A DNA stretch of 63,418 nt from Christensenella sp. UBA7584 (GTDB lineage: Bacteria; Bacillota; Clostridia; Christensenellales; UBA1242): NCBI GenBank assembly GCA_002477805.1, contig DLKQ01000022.1, positions 1 to 63,418 of the forward strand, given 5' to 3'. A program made the position numbers and the translations under genes. Below the pieces are notes generated by a model. It was given only the letters and a program-made list of their open reading frames with translations. It did no database searches and was not told the DNA's origin. Positions 35,848-45,026 of the stretch are shown piece by piece; the stretch's first letter is position 1; each line of letters opens with the position of its first letter.

Positions 35848-36156
35848 ATGAGTACACAAAAAATCAGAATTAAACTAAAGTCGTTTGACCACGGTTTAAT
35901 CGACCAAGCAGCCGCTCGAATTATTGAAGCTGCTACAAAGTCGGGGTGCAAGATTTCTGGACCAATCCCTTTGCCAACTGACAAAGAAATAGTTACAGTT
36001 CTTCGTTCACCTCACATTGATAAGGATAGTCGTGAGCAATTTGAAATCAGAACTCACAAAAGACTTATCGACATCTTTAGTCCAACAAGCAAAACAATGG
36101 ACACATTGTCAAAACTTGATTTGCCTGCTGGTGTGGACATAAAGATAAAACTTTAA
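35848..36156 (+). CDS. rpsJ: 30S ribosomal protein S10
   Basis: Small-subunit protein, also the NusE transcription factor partner. It has 102 residues, with IRIKLKSFDHGLIDQAA at the start and RTHKRLIDIFSPT near residue 70. I chose ATG 35848 because of GGAGGTG 6 bases upstream and the exact family length. First gene of the S10 operon. Confidence 0.98.
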   Translation: MSTQKIRIKLKSFDHGLIDQAAARIIEAATKSGCKISGPIPLPTDKEIVTVLRSPHIDKDSREQFEIRTHKRLIDIFSPTSKTMDTLSKLDLPAGVDIKIKL

Positions 36157-36180
36157 TAGGTAACAAAAGGGAGAAAAATT

Positions 36181-36810
36181 ATGAATAAAGCAATTTTAGG
36201 TAAAAAACTTGGAATGACACAAGTTTTCTCTCCAAAAGGGCTGGTTATACCTGTAACCGTTGTGGAAACAACTCCTAATGTAGTCGTTCAAATTAAAAAC
36301 GAAGACAAAGATGGTTACAACGCACTAGTTGTTGCCTATGGAGAGATTAGAGAAAATTTAGTTAACAAGCCAATGGCTGGAATTTTCAAAAAAGCTGGCG
36401 TAAAGCCCAAAAGAATAATCAAAGAGTTCCGAATTGATGACACATCAGTTTATGTTGTAGGTCAGGAGATTAAGTGTGACATTTTCAAAGATGGTGACAA
36501 GGTAGATGCGATTGCCGATTCCCGTGGAAGAGGATATACTGGTGTAATTTATCGTTGGAATATGCGCCACCAAGACAACACTCACGGTGGATACAAAATT
36601 CACAGACACCAATCATTGGGTGGAACAAGTGGAACTTGTAAAGTATTCAAAGGAAAGAAAATGGCTGGAAGATATGGTGGAACACAAGTTACCATACAAA
36701 ACCTTGAGGTCGTAAGGGTTGACAGCGAAAGAAATTTAATTTTGGTTAAAGGTGCAATACCTGGACCACGCAATGGTGTGGTTATGCTCAGGAATGCAAT
36801 CAAGGCCTAG
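36181..36810 (+). CDS. rplC: 50S ribosomal protein L3
   Basis: Binds 23S rRNA early in assembly; 209 residues. ILGKKLGMTQVFS at the start and the loop SLGGTSGTCKVFKGKKMAGRYG are typical. It also has VDSERNLILVKGAIPGP at the end. 24 bases after rpsJ. Confidence 0.98.
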   Translation: MNKAILGKKLGMTQVFSPKGLVIPVTVVETTPNVVVQIKNEDKDGYNALVVAYGEIRENLVNKPMAGIFKKAGVKPKRIIKEFRIDDTSVYVVGQEIKCDIFKDGDKVDAIADSRGRGYTGVIYRWNMRHQDNTHGGYKIHRHQSLGGTSGTCKVFKGKKMAGRYGGTQVTIQNLEVVRVDSERNLILVKGAIPGPRNGVVMLRNAIKA

Positions 36811-36826
36811 GTAAGGAGAAAAACAA

Positions 36827-37465
36827 ATGTCTGTAACACAAAAAGTTTATGATATGAAGGCTGAAGAAGTTGGTTCAATAAAACTATCTGATGCAGTGTT
36901 TGCTACTGCTTACAATGAGCCACTTATTCATCAAGTTGTGGTTGCATATTTAGCAAACCAAAGACAAGGTACTAAGAGAACATTAAACCGTGGAGAAATT
37001 CGTGGTAGAGCAAAAAAACCTTGGAGACAAAAACACACAGGCCGTGCAAGACAAGGAAGCCGTCGTGGCCCTCAATGGATTAAAGGTGGAATGGCTTTTG
37101 CTTTAAGGCCAAGAGATTTTTCTCAAAAGATTAACAAAACAGTAAAGAAAGCAGCATTCTGCAGTGCGCTTAGTTCAAAAGTTGCTCAAAAAGATGTTAG
37201 AATTGTTGATAAACTTAGCTTCAAGACAAATAAGACAAAGCAAATGGTTAAAGTTCTTGATGCGTTTAAGTTTGAAAAATCAGTTTTAGTTGTTCTTGAT
37301 GATGCAAACGAAAAAGTTATGCTTGCAAGCAGAAATATTCCAAATGTTCAAGTTGTAAATTGGGATTTGCTAAATACATATGAAGTTGTTTCAAATGACA
37401 AAATTATGTTTACACAGCAAGCTGTGAAAAAATTAGAGGAGGCTTATACTGATGGAAGTAAGTAA
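36827..37465 (+). CDS. rplD: 50S ribosomal protein L4
   Basis: Large-subunit protein lining the exit tunnel; in some bacteria it represses its own S10 operon. 212 residues. The tunnel loop is present (GRAKKPWRQKHTGRARQGS) with the expected basic residues. The C terminus overlaps the rplW start by 14 bases. It would be the first protein to test as ligand of the operon leader. Confidence 0.97.
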   Translation: MSVTQKVYDMKAEEVGSIKLSDAVFATAYNEPLIHQVVVAYLANQRQGTKRTLNRGEIRGRAKKPWRQKHTGRARQGSRRGPQWIKGGMAFALRPRDFSQKINKTVKKAAFCSALSSKVAQKDVRIVDKLSFKTNKTKQMVKVLDAFKFEKSVLVVLDDANEKVMLASRNIPNVQVVNWDLLNTYEVVSNDKIMFTQQAVKKLEEAYTDGSK

Positions 37466-37745
37466 GATTATCGTTAAACCTTTATTATCAGAAAAAGCAT
37501 ACTCTGATATTAAAAATAAAAAGTATTGGTTTGTTGTAGACAAGAATTCTACAAAGGAACAAATCAAATTAGCAGTTGAACAAATGTTTGGTGTTCAGGT
37601 TGACAGTGTAAATACTTCAATAACTGCAAAAAAACCAAAAAAGCGTCACGGAAGAGTTAATGGTTATACAACTTCTATTAAAAAAGCGGTTGTAACTTTG
37701 AAAAAAGACAGCAAACCAATAGCTTTCTTTGAGAGCTTGTCATAG
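37452..37745 (+). CDS. rplW: 50S ribosomal protein L23
   Basis: Tunnel-exit protein that docks trigger factor and SRP; 97 residues. IIVKPLLSEKAY opens it, and KKPKKRHGRVNGYTTSIKKAVVTL covers the RNA-binding loop. The ATG lies inside the end of rplD after GAGGA, indicating coupled translation. Confidence 0.96.
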   Translation: MEVSKIIVKPLLSEKAYSDIKNKKYWFVVDKNSTKEQIKLAVEQMFGVQVDSVNTSITAKKPKKRHGRVNGYTTSIKKAVVTLKKDSKPIAFFESLS

Positions 37746-37758
37746 GGGGGAAATTAAG

Positions 37759-38586
37759 ATGGCAGTTAAAAGATATAGACCAATCACACCTTCTATGCGT
37801 GGAATGGTTCGACCAACTTTTGATGAAATAACAACAAACAAGCCTGAAGAAAGCTTGCTAAGGACTGTAAATAGTAAAGCAGGAAGAAACAACCAAGGAA
37901 GAATTACAGTTCGTCATCAAGGTGGTGGACTTCGCCGTAAATATCGTGTGATTGATTTCAAGAGAAACAAAGATGGGGTGCCTGCGAAAGTAGCAAGTAT
38001 CGAATATGATCCAAACCGCAGTGCTTATATTGCCCTTCTTCACTATGCAGATGGTGAAAAAAGATACATTCTTGCTCCACTTGGACTCACTGTTGGTCAA
38101 GTTGTTCAAAGTGGGACAGGTAGTGAAATTAAAGTGGGTAATGCAATGGCTATGAGTGAAATGCCTATTGGAACAGTTATTCACAATATTGAAATGCAAC
38201 CTGGTCGTGGCGGACAAATGGCACGTAGTGCTGGTAATTCTGCAAGACTAGTTGCTAGAGAAGGATCAAACGCTACGCTAGAACTTCCAAGTGGTGAAAT
38301 GCGTATGGTTTCTTCAAAATGTCGTGCAACAATTGGGCAAGTTGGTAATGTAGACCACGAGCTCATAAAAATTGGAAAGGCGGGAATAAATCGCCATAAG
38401 GGAATTAGACCTACTGTTCGTGGTAGTGTTATGAACCCTGTAGACCACCCTCACGGTGGTGGTGAATCTAAAGCGCCAATTGGTCGACCAAGCCCTTGCA
38501 CACCTTGGGGTAAACCTACACTTGGTAAAAAGACACGCAACAAGCGTAAACCAAGCAGTAGAATGATTATTAAGAGAATAAACTAG
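37759..38586 (+). CDS. rplB: 50S ribosomal protein L2
   Basis: Core protein of the peptidyl transferase region; 275 residues. Conserved stretches: KAGRNNQGRITVRHQGGG, IEYDPNRSAYIALLHY and MNPVDHPHGGGE near the end, with the essential histidine. I chose ATG 37759 (GGGGGG upstream); a longer frame from 37729 falls in the rplW tail. Confidence 0.98.
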   Translation: MAVKRYRPITPSMRGMVRPTFDEITTNKPEESLLRTVNSKAGRNNQGRITVRHQGGGLRRKYRVIDFKRNKDGVPAKVASIEYDPNRSAYIALLHYADGEKRYILAPLGLTVGQVVQSGTGSEIKVGNAMAMSEMPIGTVIHNIEMQPGRGGQMARSAGNSARLVAREGSNATLELPSGEMRMVSSKCRATIGQVGNVDHELIKIGKAGINRHKGIRPTVRGSVMNPVDHPHGGGESKAPIGRPSPCTPWGKPTLGKKTRNKRKPSSRMIIKRIN

Positions 38587-38595
38587 GAGTAGATT

Positions 38596-38877
38596 ATGAG
38601 TAAGAGTTTAAAGAAAATGCCATATGTTGAAGCTCGTTTGATGTTAAGGATTCAGAAGATGAACGAAGCTAACGAAAAGAAACCAGTTAAAACTTGGTCT
38701 CGTTCTTCTACAATATATCCTGATTTCGTTGGACACACAATTCAGGTTCACAATGGTCGTAAATTTATCCCTGTTTATTGTTCAGTTGAAATGGTTGGGC
38801 ACAAACTTGGTGAATTTGCACCAACAAGATTGTTTAAGGCTCATTCTGGTTCAAAAATAGCCGGAAAAGCAGTTTAG
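38596..38877 (+). CDS. rpsS: 30S ribosomal protein S19
   Basis: Binds the 16S head with S13; 93 residues. KTWSRSSTIYPDFVGHTIQVHNGRKF is split over its core, then GHKLGEFAPTRLFKAH. Ordinary length and context. Confidence 0.97.
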   Translation: MSKSLKKMPYVEARLMLRIQKMNEANEKKPVKTWSRSSTIYPDFVGHTIQVHNGRKFIPVYCSVEMVGHKLGEFAPTRLFKAHSGSKIAGKAV

Positions 38878-38889
38878 TGAGGTGTTGTT

Positions 38890-39381
38890 ATGGCAAAGAG
38901 AATAAGAGAAAAAGCAGCGAAACGCAACGCTGAGCGTGACCGTCGTCCACAGGCAACTGCTAAGTATATTAGAATAAGTGCTAGTAAAGTTAGAATTGTT
39001 CTAGACCTTATTCGTGGACAAGATTATTACACAGCACTGGGAATACTTAAAAACACTCCAAAAGGTGCAAGTGAAGTACTGGTTAAAGTGCTAGAAAGTG
39101 CTGGAGCAAATGCTGAAAATAATTTGAATATGAGCAAAAATGATTTGTATGTTGCGAAATGTTTTGCAAATGAAGGACAATCACTTAAGAGATATTGGTA
39201 TCGTTCACACGGAAGTGCTGATATGCTCAAAAAGAGAACTTGTCACATAACAATAATTCTTGATGAAAAGAAAGATGAGCAAATTGCTCCAAAAGCAAAA
39301 CCAGCAAAAATTGAAGCTAAAACTACTGAGGCTGTTGCTGAAGAAAAAGAGTCAAAAACATCACAAGGAGGCGAAAAATAG
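38890..39381 (+). CDS. rplV: 50S ribosomal protein L22 with charged tail
   Basis: Exit-tunnel protein; the core (about 25-130) has ATAKYIRISASKVRIVLDLIRG and the tunnel hairpin RYWYRSHGSADMLKKRTCH. Two additions set it apart: about 20 basic N-terminal residues, and a C-terminal tail of about 33 residues rich in K, A, E and T. In total it is 163 residues against about 113 usually. Confidence 0.96.
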   Translation: MAKRIREKAAKRNAERDRRPQATAKYIRISASKVRIVLDLIRGQDYYTALGILKNTPKGASEVLVKVLESAGANAENNLNMSKNDLYVAKCFANEGQSLKRYWYRSHGSADMLKKRTCHITIILDEKKDEQIAPKAKPAKIEAKTTEAVAEEKESKTSQGGEK

Positions 39382-39382
39382 T

Positions 39383-40057
39383 ATGGGACAGAAAGTAAGT
39401 CCTCACGGATTAAGAGTCGGTGTTGTTCACGATTGGGATGCGACTTGGTACGCAGACAAAAAAGAATTTGCTAACACCCTTGTAGAAGATAATACTATTC
39501 GTGAGTTTATAAAGAAAAAATATAAAGAAGCCTCAGTTTCTCGTGTTGTTATTGAGAGAACACAAGGAAATCAAGGAAAAGTAATTGTAAACATTGTTAC
39601 AGCTAGACCTGGAGTTATTATTGGACAAAAAGGTGCTGGAATTGAGAGTTTGAAAAAGGACCTTGACAAACTTGTAAAAGGCAAGCAAATTACAATCAAT
39701 ATTAAAGAAATTAAACACCCAGATCTTGACTCCAATGTTGTAGCGCAAGGTATTGCTGCACAAATTGAGAAACGTGTTGTTGTAAAAAGAGCGATAAAAA
39801 TGTCTCTTCAAAAAGTTATGAAAGCTGGAGCTTTGGGATGTAAAATAATGGTTAAGGGACGTATTAACGGTGTGGAAATTGCACGTAGCGAAAAGTTCGC
39901 TCAAGGTTCAGTTCCACTTCACACACTTAGAGCTAATATAGACTATGGATTTTGCGAAGCTCACACAACATATGGTGTTCTTGGTGTAAAAGTTTGGATT
40001 TATAAGGGTGAAGTTCTAGACAAAAAGACTCCTTCAAAACAGGGAGGTGCTGAATAA
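39383..40057 (+). CDS. rpsC: 30S ribosomal protein S3
   Basis: Forms the mRNA entry tunnel; 224 residues with a KH domain (VIIGQKGAGIESLKKDL) and the C-terminal SEKFAQGSVPLHTLRANIDYG. I chose ATG 39383 because GGAGG precedes it and MGQKVSPHGLRVG is the family start. It begins one base after the rplV stop. Confidence 0.98.
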   Translation: MGQKVSPHGLRVGVVHDWDATWYADKKEFANTLVEDNTIREFIKKKYKEASVSRVVIERTQGNQGKVIVNIVTARPGVIIGQKGAGIESLKKDLDKLVKGKQITINIKEIKHPDLDSNVVAQGIAAQIEKRVVVKRAIKMSLQKVMKAGALGCKIMVKGRINGVEIARSEKFAQGSVPLHTLRANIDYGFCEAHTTYGVLGVKVWIYKGEVLDKKTPSKQGGAE

Positions 40058-40554
40058 TGTTAATGCCAAAGAGAACCAAGTATAGAAAGATGCAAAGAGG
40101 ACGTATGACAGGTGTGGAGGCTCGTGGAAATAGGATTAACCACGGCGAATTTGGACTTGTAGCACTTGAGCCTGCTTGGATAAAGTCAAATCAAATTGAG
40201 GCAACTCGTGTTGCAATGACACGTTATATGAACCGTGTAGGAAAAGTTTGGGTTAAAATATTCCCTCACAAATCATACACAAAAAAGCCTCTTGAAACCC
40301 GTATGGGAAAAGGTAAAGGTAACCTTGAAGGTTGGGTTGCTGTAGTTAGACCAGGAAGAGTTCTTTTTGAAATATCTGGTGTAAATGAAACAATCGCAAG
40401 AGAAGCTTTGAGACTTGCAAGTCACAAACTTCCTATTAAAACAAAATTCTACAGTAAAGCAGATTTAGACAAAGAAGTTGATGCTAGACTTGCTGGTAAA
40501 AAGAACATTCAAGTTGAAACAGTTGAAGAAAAGGTAGAAGGAGGAGAGGAATAA
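40057..40554 (+). CDS. rplP: 50S ribosomal protein L16 with C-terminal extension
   Basis: Sits at the A-site side of the large subunit; MLMPKRTKYRKMQRGRMTG at the start, then MGKGKGNLEGWVAVV. About 165 residues against the usual 137-145; the extra tail is acidic. Starts on the A of the rpsC stop (TAATG). Confidence 0.97.
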   Translation: MLMPKRTKYRKMQRGRMTGVEARGNRINHGEFGLVALEPAWIKSNQIEATRVAMTRYMNRVGKVWVKIFPHKSYTKKPLETRMGKGKGNLEGWVAVVRPGRVLFEISGVNETIAREALRLASHKLPIKTKFYSKADLDKEVDARLAGKKNIQVETVEEKVEGGEE

Positions 40555-40555
40555 T

Positions 40556-40762
40556 ATGAAATCTAAGGAATTCAAAGATATGACAAATGATGAACTTGCA
40601 ACAAAATTGCAAGAACTTAAAACCGAACATTTCAACCTTCGTTTCTCTCACGCTACAGGACAACTCTCAAATCCTATGATGCTAAATACAGTAAAAAAGG
40701 ATATTGCTAGAGTGTTGACTATTCTTCGAGAAAGAGAATTGAAAGAGAAAAAGGCTAATTAA
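40556..40762 (+). CDS. rpmC: 50S ribosomal protein L29
   Basis: A 68-residue two-helix protein at the tunnel exit. KSKEFKDMTNDELATKLQELK and LRFSHATGQLSNP are typical. GGAGAGG lies just upstream, inside the end of rplP. Confidence 0.95.
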   Translation: MKSKEFKDMTNDELATKLQELKTEHFNLRFSHATGQLSNPMMLNTVKKDIARVLTILRERELKEKKAN

Positions 40763-40773
40763 GGGGGGAGCGA

Positions 40774-41037
40774 ATGATGGAAACACAAAGAAATAACAGA
40801 AAAACAAGAGTTGGTATAGTTGTTAGCAATGCTATGGATAAAACTGCAGTTGTTGCAATTCAAAACAATGTTCGCCACCCTTTATATAAGAAAATTGTGA
40901 AAACAACTAAAAAGTTTAAAATTCACGATGAAAATAATGAGTGTAATGTTGGTGATAAGGTCGAAATCACTGAAACTCGACACCTTTCTAAAGACAAATA
41001 CTTTAGATTGGTTAAAATCATAGAAAAAGCGAAGTAA
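40774..41037 (+). CDS. rpsQ: 30S ribosomal protein S17
   Basis: Primary 16S rRNA binder with an OB-fold; 87 residues. RKTRVGIVVSNAMDKTAVVAI and ETRHLSKDKYFRLVKI are conserved. GGGGGGAG precedes two adjacent ATGs (40774 and 40777). Confidence 0.96.
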   Translation: MMETQRNNRKTRVGIVVSNAMDKTAVVAIQNNVRHPLYKKIVKTTKKFKIHDENNECNVGDKVEITETRHLSKDKYFRLVKIIEKAK

Positions 41038-41055
41038 TCAAAGGAGTAATACATT

Positions 41056-41424
41056 ATGATAATGCCTCAAACAAGACTGAAAGTTGCTGATAACACAGGT
41101 GCAAAAGTATTGATGTGTATTCGTGTTCTTGGTGGTTCTTTCAGAAAATATGGAAACATTGGCGACATAATTGTTGGCACTGTTAAATCCGCTATCCCTG
41201 GTGGTAGTGTGAAAAAAGGTGATGTTGTTAAAGCTGTTATCGTTCGCACAAATCGTGGCGTTCGTCGTTCTGATGGTAGTAGTATAAAGTTTGATGACAA
41301 CGCTGTTGTGATTATCGACAAAGACAAGCAACCTAAGGGAACTCGTGTCTTTGGTCCTATTGCAAGAGAGCTTCGTGATCGCGGATATATGAAAATTATA
41401 TCTTTGGCAAATGAAGTGCTATAA
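41056..41424 (+). CDS. rplN: 50S ribosomal protein L14
   Basis: Intersubunit bridge protein; 122 residues. MIMPQTRLKVADNTGAK, VVIDKDKQPKGTRVFGPIA and RELRDRGYMKIISLA match the family closely. AAGGAG upstream. Confidence 0.98.
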   Translation: MIMPQTRLKVADNTGAKVLMCIRVLGGSFRKYGNIGDIIVGTVKSAIPGGSVKKGDVVKAVIVRTNRGVRRSDGSSIKFDDNAVVIIDKDKQPKGTRVFGPIARELRDRGYMKIISLANEVL

Positions 41425-41437
41425 GGAGAAAAAGACT

Positions 41438-41965
41438 ATGAACAGTAATTTTAAAACAGGCGATAATGTTTTGGTAATCGCAGGAAAGGATAAAGGTAAA
41501 ACTGGTGTTATAACAAAAAGTGATTCTCACAAAGGTCGCGTTATTGTAACTAATGTAAATATTGTTTCAAAACACAGAAAACCTCGTTCACAAACAGACA
41601 AGGGTGGAATTAAAAAAGAAGAAGCTCCTATTGATGTGAGCAATGTTCAAATTATTTGCCCAGTTTGTGGAAAAGCAACTCGTATTTCACACAAAATCGA
41701 CGAAAAAGGTGTAAAACATCGTTCGTGTAAAAAGTGTGGAGCTTTAATGGACGGAGTAAAACGTTCTAAATCAGCAAAAGTTGAAAAAACTTCAGAAAAA
41801 GCAGAAAAAGCAGAAGTTAGAGAAACAACAGCAAAAGCTGTTAAAACAGAAACTAAAAAAGCTGAAAAAGTGGTAAAAAAACCAACAAAAGCTGTAACAT
41901 CTAAAGTTAAGGTCGATACAGCTACAACAAAAAGAAAAACACCTCAAGCTAAAACAGCAAAATAA
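41438..41965 (+). CDS. rplX: 50S ribosomal protein L24 with zinc ribbon and long tail
   Basis: Assembly initiator. The KOW fold (TGDNVLVIAGKDKGKTGVI) is followed by a zinc ribbon with CPVC and CKKC, as in other Gram-positive L24s. After residue 108 comes a tail of about 65 residues almost entirely K, A, E, T and V. In total it is 175 residues against about 105. I chose ATG 41438, with AAGGAG upstream and the family start; the longer frame overlaps rplN. Confidence 0.95.
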   Translation: MNSNFKTGDNVLVIAGKDKGKTGVITKSDSHKGRVIVTNVNIVSKHRKPRSQTDKGGIKKEEAPIDVSNVQIICPVCGKATRISHKIDEKGVKHRSCKKCGALMDGVKRSKSAKVEKTSEKAEKAEVRETTAKAVKTETKKAEKVVKKPTKAVTSKVKVDTATTKRKTPQAKTAK

Positions 41966-41981
41966 CCCAAAGGAGTAAATT

Positions 41982-42602
41982 GTGGAAAAAGAAAACAATC
42001 AGGTTGCTAAGGAAGTTGCAACCGATGAAGTTAAAAAAGCAAAGAAGTCAATAAAAGACAAACCTCGTTTGAGTGCATATTACAAAAAAGAAGTTGTTCC
42101 TGCACTTAAAAAAGAGTTTAAATACAAAAATATCAATCAAATTCCAACAATTGATAAAATTGTTATTAATGCAGGTCTTGGAGATGTAAAAGACAATGCT
42201 AAAAGTTTTGCTGAAGCAGTTGATGAACTTGGACTTATTACTGGTCAAAAGCCAATTGTTACAAACGCTAAGAAGGCGGTTGCAAACTTTAAGGTTAGAG
42301 AAGGAATGAAGATTGGAGCAAAAGTTACTCTCCGTGGAAACACAATGTGGGAATTTTTGGATCGTCTTATTTCAATAGCTTTGCCACGAGTTCGTGACTT
42401 TAGAGGTATTTCTTCAAAGTCATTTGATGGAAAAGGTAACTATTCAATGGGAATCAAAGAACAACTTATTTTCCCTGAAATTGATTATGATAAAATAGAA
42501 AAAGTTCGTGGTTTTGATATTTGTATCGTAACAACAGCAAAATCAGATGAAGAGGCAAAGGCTCTACTCACTGAATTGGGTATGCCTTTCAAAAAGGCGT
42601 AG
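41982..42602 (+). CDS. rplE: 50S ribosomal protein L5 with N-terminal extension
   Basis: Binds 5S rRNA. The core starts at about residue 28 (PRLSAYYKKEVVPALKKEF), with LPRVRDFRGISSKSFDGKGNY and GFDICIVTTAKSDEEAKALL. It is 206 residues against 179 usually, because of a charged N-terminal extension. GTG 41982 is 7 bases after AAAGGAG. No internal start near residue 27 has a comparable binding site. Confidence 0.95.
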   Translation: MEKENNQVAKEVATDEVKKAKKSIKDKPRLSAYYKKEVVPALKKEFKYKNINQIPTIDKIVINAGLGDVKDNAKSFAEAVDELGLITGQKPIVTNAKKAVANFKVREGMKIGAKVTLRGNTMWEFLDRLISIALPRVRDFRGISSKSFDGKGNYSMGIKEQLIFPEIDYDKIEKVRGFDICIVTTAKSDEEAKALLTELGMPFKKA

Positions 42603-42616
42603 GAGGATAATGAAAA

Positions 42617-42802
42617 ATGGCAAGAAAAGCGTTAGTATTAAAACAACAAAAACCACAGAAATTTGCAACTCGTGAATATACTCGTTGTAAAATTTGTGGA
42701 AGACCTCACGCCGTTTTAAAGAAATATGGCATTTGCCGTATTTGCTTTAGAGAAATGGCATACCGTGGAGAAATTCCAGGTGTTAAAAAGGCAAGTTGGT
42801 AG
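42617..42802 (+). CDS. rpsZ: 30S ribosomal protein S14, zinc type
   Basis: A 61-residue S14 of the zinc-binding kind: CKIC (24-27) and CRIC (40-43). It also carries FREMAYRGEIPGVKKASW at the end. GGAGG upstream. This is the only S14 copy in the window. Confidence 0.97.
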   Translation: MARKALVLKQQKPQKFATREYTRCKICGRPHAVLKKYGICRICFREMAYRGEIPGVKKASW

Positions 42803-42811
42803 GAGGAAATT

Positions 42812-43210
42812 ATGGTAGTTACAGATGTTATTTCAGATATGCTTACAAGAATTAGAAACGCTATTGGTGCAAAGCATCTTACAGTTGACATTCCAGTAAG
42901 TAAAGTTAAAATTTCTATTGCCCAAATCTTAAAAGATGAGGGTTATATAACCAACTTTGAAGTGATTGGAGAGGGCACACAAGCAAATATTCACATTACT
43001 TTAAAGGAATCTTCTTCTGCTGATTATGTTATTTCGGGACTTAAAAGAATTTCAAAACCGGGGCTTCGTGTTTACGCTAATGTAGACACACTTCCAAAAG
43101 TTCTTAGTGGACTTGGAATTGCAATTATTTCAACAAGTAAAGGAATTATGACAGATAAGCAAGCACGTTCTCAAAATGTTGGTGGCGAAGTGCTAGCTTA
43201 TGTGTGGTAG
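42812..43210 (+). CDS. rpsH: 30S ribosomal protein S8
   Basis: 132 residues; binds the central domain of 16S rRNA and in E. coli represses the spc operon. DVISDMLTRIRNAI starts it, and STSKGIMTDKQARSQNVGGE precedes the end. Start after AGGAGG. Confidence 0.97.
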   Translation: MVVTDVISDMLTRIRNAIGAKHLTVDIPVSKVKISIAQILKDEGYITNFEVIGEGTQANIHITLKESSSADYVISGLKRISKPGLRVYANVDTLPKVLSGLGIAIISTSKGIMTDKQARSQNVGGEVLAYVW

Positions 43211-43222
43211 GGAGGTAGCATT

Positions 43223-43765
43223 ATGTCAAGAATAGGAAAGAAACCAATTGTTATTCCAGCAGGTGTTACCGTAACTTGTGATGAGCACAACAAAGTTTTT
43301 GTTGAAAGTTCAAAAGGAAAACTAAAGCAACAAATTAGCAAACTTGTAAAAGTTTCTATTGAAAATGGTGTTGTTACACTTTCACCAGTTAATGAAAGTT
43401 CTGTAGCCAATAGTATGCACGGTCTTTACAGAACATTGATTGACAATATGGTTAAAGGTGTGACTGAAGGATTTTCAAAATCTCTTACAATCAATGGAGT
43501 TGGTTATAAAGCAGTGCAAAAGGGAGAAGACTTGGAACTAAGTTTGGGTCTAAGCCACACTGTAACAGTTCACCCAATGGAGAACATTAAATTAAGTTGT
43601 CCTACACCACTCGAAATAAAAGTGGAAGGAATTAGTAAAGAAGCTGTTGGACAAATGACAGCAAATATAAGAGCAATTAGACCTGTTGAACCTTATCACG
43701 CATATGGAATCAGATATTCTGATGAAGTTGTTGTTAAGAAAGAAGGAAAGAAAGCGGGTAAATAA
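43223..43765 (+). CDS. rplF: 50S ribosomal protein L6
   Basis: 180 residues with two similar domains. SRIGKKPIVIPAGV at the start and the second-domain NIRAIRPVEPYHAYGIRY with a basic tail are typical. Confidence 0.97.
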   Translation: MSRIGKKPIVIPAGVTVTCDEHNKVFVESSKGKLKQQISKLVKVSIENGVVTLSPVNESSVANSMHGLYRTLIDNMVKGVTEGFSKSLTINGVGYKAVQKGEDLELSLGLSHTVTVHPMENIKLSCPTPLEIKVEGISKEAVGQMTANIRAIRPVEPYHAYGIRYSDEVVVKKEGKKAGK

Positions 43766-43782
43766 TAGAGGAGGAATGTGAA

Positions 43783-44151
43783 ATGATTAACAAAATAGAT
43801 AAAAATCAAGAACGCCAACGTAGACACGAAAGAGTTCGTAAAACTGTTAGTGGAACATCAGCTCGCCCTCGTTTATGTATTTACCGTAGCGTTAGCAACA
43901 TTTATGTTCAAATTATTGATGACACAAAGGGAGTAACTCTCGTTAGTGCTTCTTCAATAGAAAAAGAACTTAAAGAAAAGGTTGCTGGTAAATCTAAACT
44001 TGAGCAGGCGGAAATTGTTGGAACAGAAGTTGCTAAAAGAGCAAAAAAGAAAGGTATCACAGCAGTTGTTTGTGATCGTGGCGGTTACCTTTACACAGGT
44101 CGAGTAAAAAGATTAACAGACAGTGCAAGAAGTGCTGGATTGGAGTTTTAG
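43783..44151 (+). CDS. rplR: 50S ribosomal protein L18
   Basis: 5S rRNA-binding protein; 122 residues. RRHERVRKTVSGTSARPRL and CDRGGYLYTGRVKRLTDSAR are conserved. GAGGAGG upstream. Confidence 0.97.
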   Translation: MINKIDKNQERQRRHERVRKTVSGTSARPRLCIYRSVSNIYVQIIDDTKGVTLVSASSIEKELKEKVAGKSKLEQAEIVGTEVAKRAKKKGITAVVCDRGGYLYTGRVKRLTDSARSAGLEF

Positions 44152-44160
44152 GAGGATATT

Positions 44161-44784
44161 ATGGCAGAAAATGAAGTTATTAATGAAGAAACAGTAGTTG
44201 AACAAACCGAAGTAGTGTCTCCTGCTGAAACACAATCTCCAAAAGGTAAAAATGACAGACGCGGTGGAAAATTCGATCGTAAAAAAAGAAATGACAGAGC
44301 ACCTCGTGAAGCTGATGAATTTGAAAAAAGAATGGTAGATATTCGTTCTGTTCAAAAGACAGTTAAAGGTGGTCGTGTTCAAAGCTTTAGTGCACTTTGT
44401 GTTGTTGGAGACAAAAAAGGTCGTGTTGGTATCGGAACTGGAAAAGCAAGAGAAGCAACAATGGCTATTGAAAAAGGCTTTAGCGATGCAAGAAAAAATA
44501 TGATAACAGTTCATATGGACGGAGGTACAATTCCTCACGCTATTGTTATGAAATATGGTGCGAGTGCGATAAGACTTCTCCCTGCAAAACAAGGAACAGG
44601 AGTTATTGCAGGTGGTGCAGCTCGTCCTGTTTTAGAGCTAGCTGGAATTAAAGATATTACTGCAAAAAATCAAGGAAGCAGTAACAAAATTAACACAGTT
44701 AGAGCTACATTTGAAGCTTTAAAAACACTCAGAACAAGAGAAGATGTAGCAAAAATCCGCGGTAAAACTGCGGAAGAATTATAG
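44161..44784 (+). CDS. rpsE: 30S ribosomal protein S5
   Basis: Translation accuracy protein. The dsRNA-binding part begins at about residue 55 and reads KGGRVQSFSALCVVGDKKG. SNKINTVRATFEALK lies near the end. At 207 residues it carries about 40 extra charged N-terminal residues. Confidence 0.96.
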   Translation: MAENEVINEETVVEQTEVVSPAETQSPKGKNDRRGGKFDRKKRNDRAPREADEFEKRMVDIRSVQKTVKGGRVQSFSALCVVGDKKGRVGIGTGKAREATMAIEKGFSDARKNMITVHMDGGTIPHAIVMKYGASAIRLLPAKQGTGVIAGGAARPVLELAGIKDITAKNQGSSNKINTVRATFEALKTLRTREDVAKIRGKTAEEL

Positions 44785-44795
44785 GAGGTGCAAAA

Positions 44796-45014
44796 ATGGA
44801 AACAAAGAAAACAACTCCTAAAAAGACCACAAAAAGTGGAAAAACATTAAAAATCACACAAATTCACAGTGTTATATGTTGTAATCCAAAACAAAAAGCA
44901 ACAATGAAGGCTTTAGGTTTTCATACAATCAACCAAACAAAAGTTATGCCAGACAACGAAGCAATTCGTGGTATGATAGAGGTTGTAAAGCACTTGGTGA
45001 AAGTGGAAGACTAG
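44796..45014 (+). CDS. rpmD: 50S ribosomal protein L30 with basic N-terminal extension
   Basis: The L30 core begins at about residue 17 (KTLKITQIHSVICCNPKQKA) and continues through TMKALGFHTINQ. The 72-residue length is above the usual 60 because of a basic, threonine-rich start. GGAGGTG precedes the ATG. Confidence 0.94.
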   Translation: METKKTTPKKTTKSGKTLKITQIHSVICCNPKQKATMKALGFHTINQTKVMPDNEAIRGMIEVVKHLVKVED

Positions 45015-45026
45015 GAGGAGGAAATT